Source: Desulfobacterales bacterium
Lineage (GTDB): Bacteria; Desulfobacterota; Desulfobacteria; Desulfobacterales; UBA11574
Assembly (NCBI GenBank): GCA_022340885.1
Contig: JAJDND010000158.1
Location: 1-36,909 of the forward strand
Direction: 5' to 3'
Length of the DNA stretch: 36,909 nucleotides
Below, one piece after another: positions 15,132 through 23,388 of this stretch. Within the stretch, counting starts at the first letter, position 1, and every line of letters starts with the position of its first letter. Below the pieces are notes generated by a model, which was given only the letters and a program-made list of their open reading frames with translations, did no database searches and was not told where the DNA came from. The position numbers and the translations under genes were made by a program.

Positions 15132-15749
15132 TTATCCGGTTTTGTGTTTCACATTGTCACATATCAGATCTGCGGCCTTTTCCACCGATGTTTTTCCCAT
15201 ATCGATAATGAGATCGTATAAATGTGCCGCGCCCCAATCCTCTTGGAAATAATGTTTGATATACGCCTTTAAATCGTCTTCTTCTCTGTCGATAAACGCT
15301 CTAGCTGCTTTTGGGTTTAGATTCTCGGATTGCATCACCTCTTTAATTTTTAAATCCATGTCTTTAATCAAACGGACATGGAGTGTATCCGGTTTTCCTT
15401 TTAAAAGACACTGTCCTCCCCACCCGAGAATAATGACATTGCCCGCTTCATGAACATTTTGAACCAGTTTTTTGGTCACCTCATAATAGTTCTTATCATC
15501 AAGGCAACCATGCTCACGATCGACCACTTTCTGGACAATAGAACAGGTATAGCGATCGACAAAACGAAGGATTCGTGACTGGGATGTTTGGCGAAACATT
15601 GCTGCTTCGCTTTCCGAGATATTAAGTTCCTTAGCAATTTCAGCAACTAAATTTTCGCCGATATATTCATAACCGAGTTTTTCCGCTACCAGAGACGCCA
15701 CTTTTTCGCTTTCAGTTCCGAATTCCTTGCTGATGGTAATGACTGCCAT
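15132..15749 (-). CDS. Cytidylate-kinase-like family protein
   Basis: The 205-residue protein begins ITISKEFGTESEKVASLVAEKLGYEYI, split by family usage into a first strand-loop-helix, and has VIILGWGGQCLL near residue 105 and an arginine/aspartate-rich lid region AARAFIDREEDD near 150. This is the cytidylate-kinase-like (AAA_26) family common in anaerobes. Relatives usually carry a glycine-rich nucleotide loop after EFG (GSGG); here the same place reads GTES, so ATP binding may be altered. AGGAGG lies about 6 bases before the start. It is followed by nhaA after 38 bases and may be cotranscribed. True CMP kinase activity is unlikely to be its main role; its function is unknown. Confidence 0.78.
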   Translation of the reverse strand: MAVITISKEFGTESEKVASLVAEKLGYEYIGENLVAEIAKELNISESEAAMFRQTSQSRILRFVDRYTCSIVQKVVDREHGCLDDKNYYEVTKKLVQNVHEAGNVIILGWGGQCLLKGKPDTLHVRLIKDMDLKIKEVMQSENLNPKAARAFIDREEDDLKAYIKHYFQEDWGAAHLYDLIIDMGKTSVEKAADLICDNVKHKTG

Positions 15750-15873
15750 GCCATCCTCCTCTTATCCGATTCATGTGTGATGTCGATGCATTTTATAAAA
15801 TTAATCGATCTCAATCCTAACGCCATATTGGAATCGGTTTCAAGCCGGTTTACTCGTGAGCAAGCATTGAAGA

Positions 15874-16092
15874 TTACACCGGCTCTACACCGGCGATTTC
15901 AGGAACCGCCTTTTTTAGATACCGCTCGATGCCCTGCTTGATGGTCATCTGGGACATGGGACAGCCGGAGCAGGCCCCTTTTAATCTGACCTTAACGACG
16001 TTGTTTTCCACTGCAACCAGTTCCACATCTCCGCCGTCCGCCTGGAGGGCCGGTCTGATGTCATTTAACGCTTTTTCAATTTTTTCTTTCAT
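15874..16092 (-). CDS. Nfu-type iron-sulfur scaffold protein (NifU C-terminal domain)
   Basis: The 72-residue protein is one NifU C-terminal domain, with RPALQADGGDVELV at residues 13-26 and the cluster-binding CSGCP motif (two cysteines, CxxC) near 41-44. Such proteins carry [4Fe-4S] clusters to target enzymes in the cytoplasm. It follows korB by 30 bases in the same direction, so it probably helps to mature the cluster-containing oxidoreductase encoded upstream. GGAG is 10 bases before the ATG. Confidence 0.93.
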   Translation of the reverse strand: MKEKIEKALNDIRPALQADGGDVELVAVENNVVKVRLKGACSGCPMSQMTIKQGIERYLKKAVPEIAGVEPV

Positions 16093-16122
16093 TGGCTTTA
16101 TGCTCCTTATTTCCCTCTTTTA

Positions 16123-16983
16123 TCATATATGTTTTTCGAGTACCGGCCGGATATCTCCGGGTGTCAACCGAACCGGCACCCTTCCGGCCAAAAGTCTCTC
16201 TCCATAGGTGGGTTTTTTAACCTGGTAAAAAAGGCCGATGGGAATCCGTTCCCCTTCTCCATACGCCCATTCCCGAGCTTTGACAAAGGCCAGGTTCCTG
16301 TCGGATGCATCATGATCCTGTTCGGTGAGTTCATACACCCTTTCGTTGTAATAATCATAGGTATTGAAAAAGGTGAAACAAGGCTGAAGCACATCGATAA
16401 ATGAAAATCCTTTATGGTTGATCGCGGCTTTGATCAAAGACTGCAATTGCTTCATATTTTTCGTATATCCCCTGGCGACGAAAGTGGCACCGGCAGAGAT
16501 CATGAGTTCGACGGGGTTCAACGGATCTTCGGGACTGCCTTTCGGCGTTGAACGCCCCTTGAAACCGGACGGGCTGGTGGGGGTAAACTGACCGGTGGTC
16601 AGGCCGTATATCCTGTTGTTATGAACAATAAATGTCATGTCGATGTTTCGTTTGGCACTGAAAATAAGATGTTCAATGCCTTCGCCGTAAGCGTCTCCGT
16701 CTCCGGCATGACCGATCACCGTCAAGTCCGGATTGGCCAGCTTGATTCCGGTCATGGGCGGCGGAACACGTCCATGAATCGAGTAGAAGCTGTTCACGTT
16801 AATATAGTCCGCGATTTTAGCATGACATCCGATGCCCGATACAATGGCCACTTTATTTAGATCGAGTCCGTCATTTTCAAGATCCGCCAATGCTTTTTTG
16901 ATAGATGCCAAAATGCCGAAGTTGCCGCAACCCGGGCACCAGGTGTTTTGGGCATACGTGCCGAGTTCTTTTGGGGTTGTCAT
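16123..16983 (-). CDS. korB: 2-Oxoacid:ferredoxin oxidoreductase, beta (TPP) subunit
   Basis: The 286-residue protein has the iron-sulfur and thiamine diphosphate marks of the beta subunit: WCPGCGNFGI near residue 15, SGIGCHAKI near 50, the TPP/Mg motif GHAGDGDAYGEG near 90 with NNRIYGLTTGQ following, and a late cysteine in QPCFTFF near 200. With the alpha subunit it oxidatively decarboxylates a 2-oxoacid, probably 2-oxoglutarate, to the acyl-CoA while reducing ferredoxin, or runs in reverse for CO2 fixation. Its ATG overlaps the korA stop by 4 bases and has a perfect AAGGAGGT. The gamma domain is fused to alpha, and no separate ferredoxin subunit is present, as in two-subunit Kor enzymes. 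The exact 2-oxoacid is not certain. Confidence 0.9.
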   Translation of the reverse strand: MTTPKELGTYAQNTWCPGCGNFGILASIKKALADLENDGLDLNKVAIVSGIGCHAKIADYINVNSFYSIHGRVPPPMTGIKLANPDLTVIGHAGDGDAYGEGIEHLIFSAKRNIDMTFIVHNNRIYGLTTGQFTPTSPSGFKGRSTPKGSPEDPLNPVELMISAGATFVARGYTKNMKQLQSLIKAAINHKGFSFIDVLQPCFTFFNTYDYYNERVYELTEQDHDASDRNLAFVKAREWAYGEGERIPIGLFYQVKKPTYGERLLAGRVPVRLTPGDIRPVLEKHI

Positions 16984-18632
16984 GAGAGCACCTCCTTCAC
17001 ATTGCCGAGCAAATCATCCACGGTAAATGGACGGGCGTCGAGACGCAAAATCATATCGTCAATGCAAAAACCCTGGCCGGCGACGAGCTTTGCCAGCTGG
17101 CCGGTGGCATTCACTTCCACATCGATGATTTTTTCCACGCCGGACAGCGCTTTTTTTAAAGGTTCCACCGGCAGTGGTTCCAGCATCAAAGGCTTCACCA
17201 CTTTAAGATCCAGCATTTCGGCGACCTCTATGCACGCCCCTTTGGTAGAGCCCCAGCACAAAAGCGCAGTTTTTGATTCGGGATTTCCGTATATGTTCAC
17301 GGTATCGTATTTGTTAAGCTCATCCGCCAGTGCTTTTCTTTTGCGTAAACGTTTCTTTTGCATTCGGGCAATCTGCCCGGGTTCTTCGGTGGTGATGCCG
17401 TTCTCGTCATGCTCATAGGAGGTGACTTTTACGATGGCATCCGGATTTCCGGGGAATGCCAGCGGTGAAATGCCGCTTTCGGTATCCAGGTATCTTTTGT
17501 ATTCTCCCCGGCCGTCCCATAGGAGCCCATTTTCCGGTTTGACCCTGTCCAGGTCGAACTCGAAGCTGAATATGCTTTCACTTACATGTTTATCGGAAAG
17601 CACGAAGGTCGGGATTTGATATTTCCATGCAAGGTTCAGGGCCAATCCGGCGGTGTAAAATGCCTCCTCGGCATCGCCGGGGGCCAATACGACTCTTAAA
17701 AATTCTCCGTGTCCGGCATTGATGACAAAATTAAGGTCGGCCTGCATGGTATAGGTGGGAACACCGGTACTCGGACCGGCTCTTTGGCATTCCGCAATCA
17801 CCATGGGGATTTCGCTCTGGCCGGCCAGACTCAGCGCTTCGGTCATCAAAGCAAATCCGCCGCCGGAAGTGCCGACCATGGTTCTTGCTCCGGCATAGGC
17901 ACTTCCCAGCGCCATGAGCGCTACGCCGATTTCGCTTTCCGGATGCACCGTGACCACGCCCAGTTCGTTTTCGTGTTCGGCCAGATAATGCAGGATGGCC
18001 GAGGCCGGCGTCATCGGGTATGCAATGTACATGTTGAGACCGGCTTTTACGGCGCCAAGGGCAATGGCTTCATTGCCGGTGACCAGTGGAAGGGGCTTTT
18101 GATCCAGTTTCTGTAAAGGTTTCAAAGGGGTTTCAATTCGGTCGTAAGCATGCCGGGCGATCTGGAGATTCAGCTCGACCTCTTTTCCAATGGAACCTTT
18201 GATATCTCTTTCCAGAACAGACCATTCAAGATTCAAAATTCCGGCCAGTGCGCCGATGGCTGCCGTGTTTCTCATAATCGGCTTCCCACCGAACTCTTTG
18301 ACAATATCCATAAAATCGATTCCCAACCCTTGAGCTTCCACTTTTTTGGAATCATACAGGATGATGCCATCCGCATTAAGTCGATTTTTGTGATTTTCCA
18401 CGGTGTTCTGGTCTAAGGCGATGATGATATCGACGGTGTTTTTGTGCGCGCCAATACGTTTTTCCGAAGCCCTGACAATGGAAAAATTATGACCGCCTCG
18501 GATCAGAGAGGGATAATCATCGTAGAAAAAAATCCGGTATCCGATACGGTTCAACAGGCTGGCAATGACATGACCGGCCTGCCGGGTGCCGTCACCTGCT
18601 TTCCCGCCAATGAGAATCGATATCTCTTCCAT
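16980..18632 (-). CDS. korA: 2-Oxoacid:ferredoxin oxidoreductase, fused gamma-alpha subunit
   Basis: The 550-residue protein joins a gamma domain (residues about 1-180, starting ISILIGGKAGDGTRQAG and with YDDYPSLIRGGHNF) to an alpha domain containing YPMTPASAILHYLAEH near 210, the family's YPITP motif, and HPESEIGVALMALGSAYAGA followed by TSGGGFALMTEAL. This layout is that of the two-subunit 2-oxoglutarate:ferredoxin oxidoreductases. GAGGAGGT precedes the ATG. The following genes korB and nfu lie close in the same direction, forming one operon. In a complete-oxidising sulfate reducer it would serve the acetyl-CoA/TCA route together with the citrate synthase at 23.4 kb. Other 2-oxoacids, such as branched-chain ones, cannot be excluded. 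Confidence 0.9.
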   Translation of the reverse strand: MEEISILIGGKAGDGTRQAGHVIASLLNRIGYRIFFYDDYPSLIRGGHNFSIVRASEKRIGAHKNTVDIIIALDQNTVENHKNRLNADGIILYDSKKVEAQGLGIDFMDIVKEFGGKPIMRNTAAIGALAGILNLEWSVLERDIKGSIGKEVELNLQIARHAYDRIETPLKPLQKLDQKPLPLVTGNEAIALGAVKAGLNMYIAYPMTPASAILHYLAEHENELGVVTVHPESEIGVALMALGSAYAGARTMVGTSGGGFALMTEALSLAGQSEIPMVIAECQRAGPSTGVPTYTMQADLNFVINAGHGEFLRVVLAPGDAEEAFYTAGLALNLAWKYQIPTFVLSDKHVSESIFSFEFDLDRVKPENGLLWDGRGEYKRYLDTESGISPLAFPGNPDAIVKVTSYEHDENGITTEEPGQIARMQKKRLRKRKALADELNKYDTVNIYGNPESKTALLCWGSTKGACIEVAEMLDLKVVKPLMLEPLPVEPLKKALSGVEKIIDVEVNATGQLAKLVAGQGFCIDDMILRLDARPFTVDDLLGNVKEVLS

Positions 18633-18760
18633 GGCTTACCTCCTCGGGTAAAATGGGTGATTGTTAATACATTAAAGGGCTCATTAGGCGTAATATAACC
18701 CTGCGATGTGGCATGTCAAATCGAATGTTTCAGCAGGATAAACAGCTTTGTTTTCTCCCT

Positions 18761-19258
18761 TTAATCCACCCTGAAAAACGCTTTGCTGTTGGCGTTGCAG
18801 ACCGGACAGGTATCCGGTGGTTCATTTTCGCAGGTGTAGCCGCATACGCTGCAGACATAATAGCTCTCCACCTCATCGGGATCGTCAAGGCTGTCCAGGG
18901 CCTTCTGGTAAAGATCTGCATGTATCTTTTCAACCTCATTGGCAAAAGTGAAGCTTCTCTCGGCGGCTTTTTCACTTTCTGATTTTGCCGCGTCGATCAT
19001 CGCCGGATACATGGATTTGAACTCGTGGGTTTCACCGGCAATGGCCTCTTTGAGATTTTCCGCAGTCGATTTTATTCCCTTGAGCACTCTCAGGTGGGCA
19101 TGGGCGTGGACCGTTTCGGCTTCAGCCGCGGCCCTGAAAAGCTTTGCGACCTGCGGATAACCTTCCTGGTCGGCCTTTTTTGCAAAGGCAAGATATTTCC
19201 GGTTGGCCTGTGATTCCCCGGCAAAGGCTTCCTGCAGATTTTTTGTGGTTTGACTCAT
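18761..19258 (-). CDS. Rubrerythrin
   Basis: The 165-residue protein has a ferritin-like four-helix domain with diiron-binding glutamates (LQEAFAGESQANRKYLAFA, then EAETVHAHAHL and AIAGETHEF). It ends with a rubredoxin-type site, CSVCGYTC and CPVCNANSKAF. Rubrerythrins reduce hydrogen peroxide in the cytoplasm of anaerobes with electrons from rubredoxin or NADH. A perfect AAGGAGGT precedes the ATG. The gene stands alone between korA and a DASS transporter gene. The Fur/PerR-type regulator at 25.4 kb is a plausible controller by family precedent, but no clear box was seen here. Confidence 0.96.
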   Translation of the reverse strand: MSQTTKNLQEAFAGESQANRKYLAFAKKADQEGYPQVAKLFRAAAEAETVHAHAHLRVLKGIKSTAENLKEAIAGETHEFKSMYPAMIDAAKSESEKAAERSFTFANEVEKIHADLYQKALDSLDDPDEVESYYVCSVCGYTCENEPPDTCPVCNANSKAFFRVD

Positions 19259-19285
19259 GATTAACCTCCTTATTGCTGAATTAAA

Positions 19286-20755
19286 TTAATGGATCGATAT
19301 TCCCATGAGCGGCCAGAGCGCATATACGGCAAACCCTACCACCGTTATCAGCATGGTACTGGCCAATAACCCATAGAGAAAAAACTCTCCCGATGTAAAC
19401 TGTTTTGATTCATAGGCGATAGCATTTGGCGCTGCACCCACGAGTAGTAAAAACGGCATGCCCGCCACGGCCAGCGATGCATAAAGGATGACATCCGGGG
19501 TCACGCCAAAATACGATGCCAGTACCAGGGCCACGGGCAGTGTGATGGCAACAGCCGCTACGTTCATGATTAAGTTGGTCATGATCATCACGAAAAATGC
19601 AATGCTCATAATAAAAAAGAAACTGCCGGCGTTATGAAACATCGCCAGCCATTTGATGGCCAGCCATTTGGCCGCACCGGTTTCCCAAAGGCAAAATCCC
19701 AAACTCATAGCACCGGCAAAAAGCAGGATGATATTCCAGGGGATTTTTTCAAGGTCGTTGATATCCAAAATGCCGGTGATAAAAAAGATGATGGTTGATG
19801 TTAAAATCACGGCTGTTTTATCAAGAATATAAAGCGCCGGGACAAAAGATCGCAATGACAGCGCTAGAATACAGCCGAACACAATCGTTAGGGCGGTGAT
19901 CTCTTTTCTGGTGAGCGGGCCGAGTTCCTTGTGCAGTTGTATCGCCCTTTCCCTGAGTCCGGGTATGACTTTTTTTTCTGGCTTAAAAAAAATCATGAAA
20001 AACCCCCACAACAAAAAGACCATCAACCATCCTACGGGGAACATGTAATAGCTTAATTGGAAAAAATCGACTTCCCTTCCCACGATGTTCTTAAAAAAGC
20101 CGATGGCCACGGCACCGCGTGCAGCCCCTAAAAGTGTAACGATGCTTCCGGCCCCAGCCACGTAAGCCATGCCCATAAATAACCCTTTTCCGAATCGGGT
20201 CTGTTCGTCCGGATTGCCGTACAGTTCGTATATCGACAAAAGCAGCGGATAGACGGTCGCCGCCACAGCGGTATGCGCCATGATATGGGTGAGCGCGGCG
20301 ATCAAGATAAAACATCCAAGGTATATCATGCTGGTTTTTTCACCGATGATCACCAGCATTCTATATGCCATTCGTTTGGTAAGTCCCGTTTTGGTAAAGA
20401 CGATACCGATGACAATAGAGGCAAAAATAAACATGACCGAGGGATCCATAAAATCCGCAAACGCCGCCTTTGCCGGGCGAATGAGAAAAAAGACCTGTAT
20501 CACACCGATGGCAAGGCTCGTAACCCCCACCGGCACAACTTCAAAAACCCACCATATCGCGGCAAGGAGTGCCAGTGCCAAGGCGCCTTTCCCAGCCCGG
20601 TCCAACAGAAAATGTCTGCCAAGCCGATCGACCGCGTCCGGCCACGGCGGCGAATAATATACCAGTGCAAAGAGTAACATGCCGAGGGCAAGAAACATCA
20701 ATTTTTTTATATTAACATTGGTGTCGGCAATCGTAGATTCAAAATTATCGGCCAT
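19286..20755 (-). CDS. DASS (SLC13) family transporter
   Basis: The 489-residue membrane protein has about twelve hydrophobic segments and the two-fold DASS pattern: AAIWWVFEVVPVGVTSLA near the start, DPSVMFIFASIVIGIVF, a first re-entrant region with AHTAVAATVYPL and GAGSIVTLLGAARGA, and the second with MNVAAVAITLPVAL and VGAAPNAIAYESKQF. The family moves dicarboxylates, sulfate or other anions, often with Na+. The usual Ser-Asn-Thr sodium/substrate motifs are replaced (AHT and MNV), so coupling may differ. I chose ATG 20755; a TTG 51 bases upstream gives a longer frame but no ribosome binding site. A role in taking up sulfate or C4-dicarboxylates cannot be decided. Confidence 0.87.
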   Translation of the reverse strand: MADNFESTIADTNVNIKKLMFLALGMLLFALVYYSPPWPDAVDRLGRHFLLDRAGKGALALALLAAIWWVFEVVPVGVTSLAIGVIQVFFLIRPAKAAFADFMDPSVMFIFASIVIGIVFTKTGLTKRMAYRMLVIIGEKTSMIYLGCFILIAALTHIMAHTAVAATVYPLLLSIYELYGNPDEQTRFGKGLFMGMAYVAGAGSIVTLLGAARGAVAIGFFKNIVGREVDFFQLSYYMFPVGWLMVFLLWGFFMIFFKPEKKVIPGLRERAIQLHKELGPLTRKEITALTIVFGCILALSLRSFVPALYILDKTAVILTSTIIFFITGILDINDLEKIPWNIILLFAGAMSLGFCLWETGAAKWLAIKWLAMFHNAGSFFFIMSIAFFVMIMTNLIMNVAAVAITLPVALVLASYFGVTPDVILYASLAVAGMPFLLLVGAAPNAIAYESKQFTSGEFFLYGLLASTMLITVVGFAVYALWPLMGISIH

Positions 20756-20934
20756 GAATTGCTTCAGTCTTTTGAATATTAGCAGCACGCCTTGAAACGA
20801 CCGCAAATGATCATTTTAGGAAGTCGGCGGACTTTTTGGAAAAACCATCAATGTTGAGTTTAAAATCTGAAAATTTCACGAACTGGGGGTTATTTATGCT
20901 GGATTAAGGGCAAACCCAGATACGGGTCAAACGG

Positions 20935-21489
20935 CTAAAGGCCGCAAACGGTGAGCGTTTGCAACACTTCCTTGAACATATCCGTCTGTCTCAGAATCCC
21001 AACGATTTTTTTGTTTCGGGTGACCAGCAAAGACTGATGGTGCTCCAATGCCAACTGATGTATGGCTTCGCTCAGGGGAGCATCCTCTGAAACATACTCA
21101 CCGGGCGCCGGAACGCTTATCAGTGTTTTGACCTTCAGACGGCCTGCACCTTTGCAAATATCCATTAAAGGTTTGTCCCAAAATCCGCATTGATTGAGCA
21201 TCGGTTCCAAATACTTGGAACTGACGCCAAACCTGGAAAGGGATTTGTAATTACCGGTCTGTTTTCCTTTGGGTTCCAATACCCTGAGCACATCCAGCTG
21301 GCTTACTTTGCCAACAATATCACCGTTATCATCGGATATTAGCAGGATTCGGTGCCGATGTATCCCCTGCTCGAAGGCTTGTTGAGCCTCTCCAAGGGCG
21401 AGGGCGGCCTCATACAGATTGGCCTCGCATGAAATGGTTTCATATTCGGAAATCGGAATCATTAAATCTTTGACGATTTTGTCTTTCAT
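20935..21489 (-). CDS. Tandem CBS-domain protein
   Basis: The 184-residue protein consists of two CBS domains. The first begins VKDLMIPISEYETISCEANLYEA (split by a loop) and has RHRILLISDDNGDIVGKVSQLDVL; the second has VKTLISVPAPGEYVSEDAPLSEA and HHQSLLVTRNKKIVGILRQTDMF. Between them is a linker of about 30 residues. CBS pairs usually bind adenine nucleotides and act as regulatory modules. With no other domain, it probably works as a stand-alone sensor for an unknown partner. It is transcribed away from the region in the same direction as the AhpF-like gene 84 bases upstream. Confidence 0.9.
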   Translation of the reverse strand: MKDKIVKDLMIPISEYETISCEANLYEAALALGEAQQAFEQGIHRHRILLISDDNGDIVGKVSQLDVLRVLEPKGKQTGNYKSLSRFGVSSKYLEPMLNQCGFWDKPLMDICKGAGRLKVKTLISVPAPGEYVSEDAPLSEAIHQLALEHHQSLLVTRNKKIVGILRQTDMFKEVLQTLTVCGL

Positions 21490-21573
21490 GTGACCCTTTT
21501 AAGCAGAAATCTTTTTTGTTTCTCCATCAAACTGCTTCAAGCAACCGCCAATGATTTTGCTGTCTTGAAAAAC

Positions 21574-23169
21574 TCAAGCCCAGTATGGATTGATAAGGTC
21601 CTCAAAAATGGCCAAAGCCGCTTCGGCGCCATGCCCTGCCGCAGTGACGATTTGTTTGTATCCGCCGGAGACATCGCCTGCTGCATAGATACCCGGAACA
21701 TTTGTCCTATAATTATCGTGCTTGATGTACCCTTCATCCGTCAGCTCAAGGCCGATTTTTTTCGCCAGATCAACGGCGGGATCATAACCGATGGCAATAA
21801 ATACGGCATTAACGTTGCGCGTGTAAGACTCTTGGGTTTTATTGTTGTAAAGCAAAACTTCTTCTACCCGGTGCTTCCCCCTGATTTCTTTGACAATGGT
21901 ATCAAAGAGGATCGGAATATTGTTTTGTATTAAATTTTTCACCAGAAAATCCTGGGATTTCAACGTATCTCTCCTGTGGACTATCGTAACATCCACACCA
22001 ATGTGATGCAGGTGAAGGGCTTCTGTTGCGGCACTATTGCCGCCGCCGACAACAATTGCTTTTTTTCCTTTAAAAAAAGGACCGTCGCAAGTGGCACAAT
22101 AACTGACGCCATGACCGCCCAAGCGGGATTCTCCCGGAACTTTAAGGTTTCTATACGTCGCTCCGGTCGTCATCAACACCGCCTTGGTGTTGAATTTTCG
22201 TCGATTGGTCTGTACCCTGATGGGATTGCCGGGCGTAATTTCAGAAGCTGCTTCTCCCGGAAAAATTTGAACATATTCCAGCGCATGGGTCACCAGAATA
22301 TCCACAAGTGTTTTTCCACCGATTTGTTTGAGACCCGGATAATTTTCAACAATCGGTGTCGTTGCCACTTGACCTCCAAGGACCCCTTTTTCCAGGACCA
22401 CCGTTTTAAGGCCGCTTCGTGCCGCATAAATTCCGGCGGTCAAACCGGAAGGGCCGCCGCCGACAATGACCAGGTCCGCATCGACCTCTTCTGCATCGAC
22501 TTCAGGGATGAAAACCGTTTGCTGCTCCATTTTCTCCAGAGAAAGCATGAACAGTTCCTCATTCTGGGCGCCCTGGGCAACCAGTATGTCGTTAGCAAAA
22601 GTCTGGGGAACAGACTGGGCTGAATATTGGTTGGCAAGTTCGGGGTTGGCCTGGATATCGACGATTTCAAGAGAAATCAAATCAGGCTTTTCAACGGCAG
22701 CCTTCAATGTGTTGAGGGCCTGCTGGGGGCAATATGGACAGCTCGGGCTGACAAACACCTTGATGTTTCTCGGGGTATCTATTCTTTTGATGACCTGGTG
22801 TGATTGATCGCTGAGATGACTCTCCTGAAGCCCAATGAGAAGGAGGGCTTCTAGAAAAATGCGGCCTTCTTCTCCCAGAGGCGCGCCCAGCCACCGGATG
22901 TTATAGTGGTCGGGGTCGAAAATCAGCGTCGGTGAGGCTTCAACGTTTAATTTTTTTGCGGATTCATGAGATAAATTGAATTCACGAATCACAATTTTAT
23001 CGGTGAGCTGGCGGAAGAAGCGAATGGCCTGTCGAGCGGCATCGCTGAATACATCATTTTGGCCCGGCTCAGCATACAAAAAAATCGGGATTTCCCTTTC
23101 AATCGACCCCAAAATTCTTGCAATTTCTTGCTGGGCCTCCAGCATCTGGGTTTCTTCCTGTGGGTCCAT
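21574..23169 (-). CDS. AhpF/thioredoxin-reductase-like flavoprotein with N-terminal double thioredoxin fold
   Basis: The 531-residue protein has an N-terminal region (about 1-220) laid out like AhpF, with two thioredoxin folds, the second bearing the redox motif CPYC at residues 144-147. The rest is a thioredoxin-reductase domain: VIVGGGPSGLTAGIYAARSG for FAD, the active CATC motif near 355, VVGGGNSAATEA for NAD(P), and a closing GIYAAGDVSGG. Electrons should pass from NAD(P)H through FAD and CATC to CPYC, then to a peroxiredoxin or disulfide. No ahpC lies next to it. It could serve a peroxiredoxin, a thioredoxin-like partner or a small-thiol disulfide. AAAGGA precedes the ATG. Confidence 0.92.
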   Translation of the reverse strand: MDPQEETQMLEAQQEIARILGSIEREIPIFLYAEPGQNDVFSDAARQAIRFFRQLTDKIVIREFNLSHESAKKLNVEASPTLIFDPDHYNIRWLGAPLGEEGRIFLEALLLIGLQESHLSDQSHQVIKRIDTPRNIKVFVSPSCPYCPQQALNTLKAAVEKPDLISLEIVDIQANPELANQYSAQSVPQTFANDILVAQGAQNEELFMLSLEKMEQQTVFIPEVDAEEVDADLVIVGGGPSGLTAGIYAARSGLKTVVLEKGVLGGQVATTPIVENYPGLKQIGGKTLVDILVTHALEYVQIFPGEAASEITPGNPIRVQTNRRKFNTKAVLMTTGATYRNLKVPGESRLGGHGVSYCATCDGPFFKGKKAIVVGGGNSAATEALHLHHIGVDVTIVHRRDTLKSQDFLVKNLIQNNIPILFDTIVKEIRGKHRVEEVLLYNNKTQESYTRNVNAVFIAIGYDPAVDLAKKIGLELTDEGYIKHDNYRTNVPGIYAAGDVSGGYKQIVTAAGHGAEAALAIFEDLINPYWA

Positions 23170-23388
23170 TATTTAATGTCCTTTTCTCATAAAATCAGTC
23201 TTTCAAGGCGAGTTTTCCGCCTAAAAATTCTGCGGTGACAACGGCGGCAAACTTGAGATATCGTTGATTGAAACCGCCCAAACTGATTAAAATAAGTATC
23301 ATCGCTGCGTTGTCAATGACATTCGACTGATATTATAACCGTCATGTAAACCGTGCCGTCGTGCGTCATTCCGAATCATACAAGGGCA

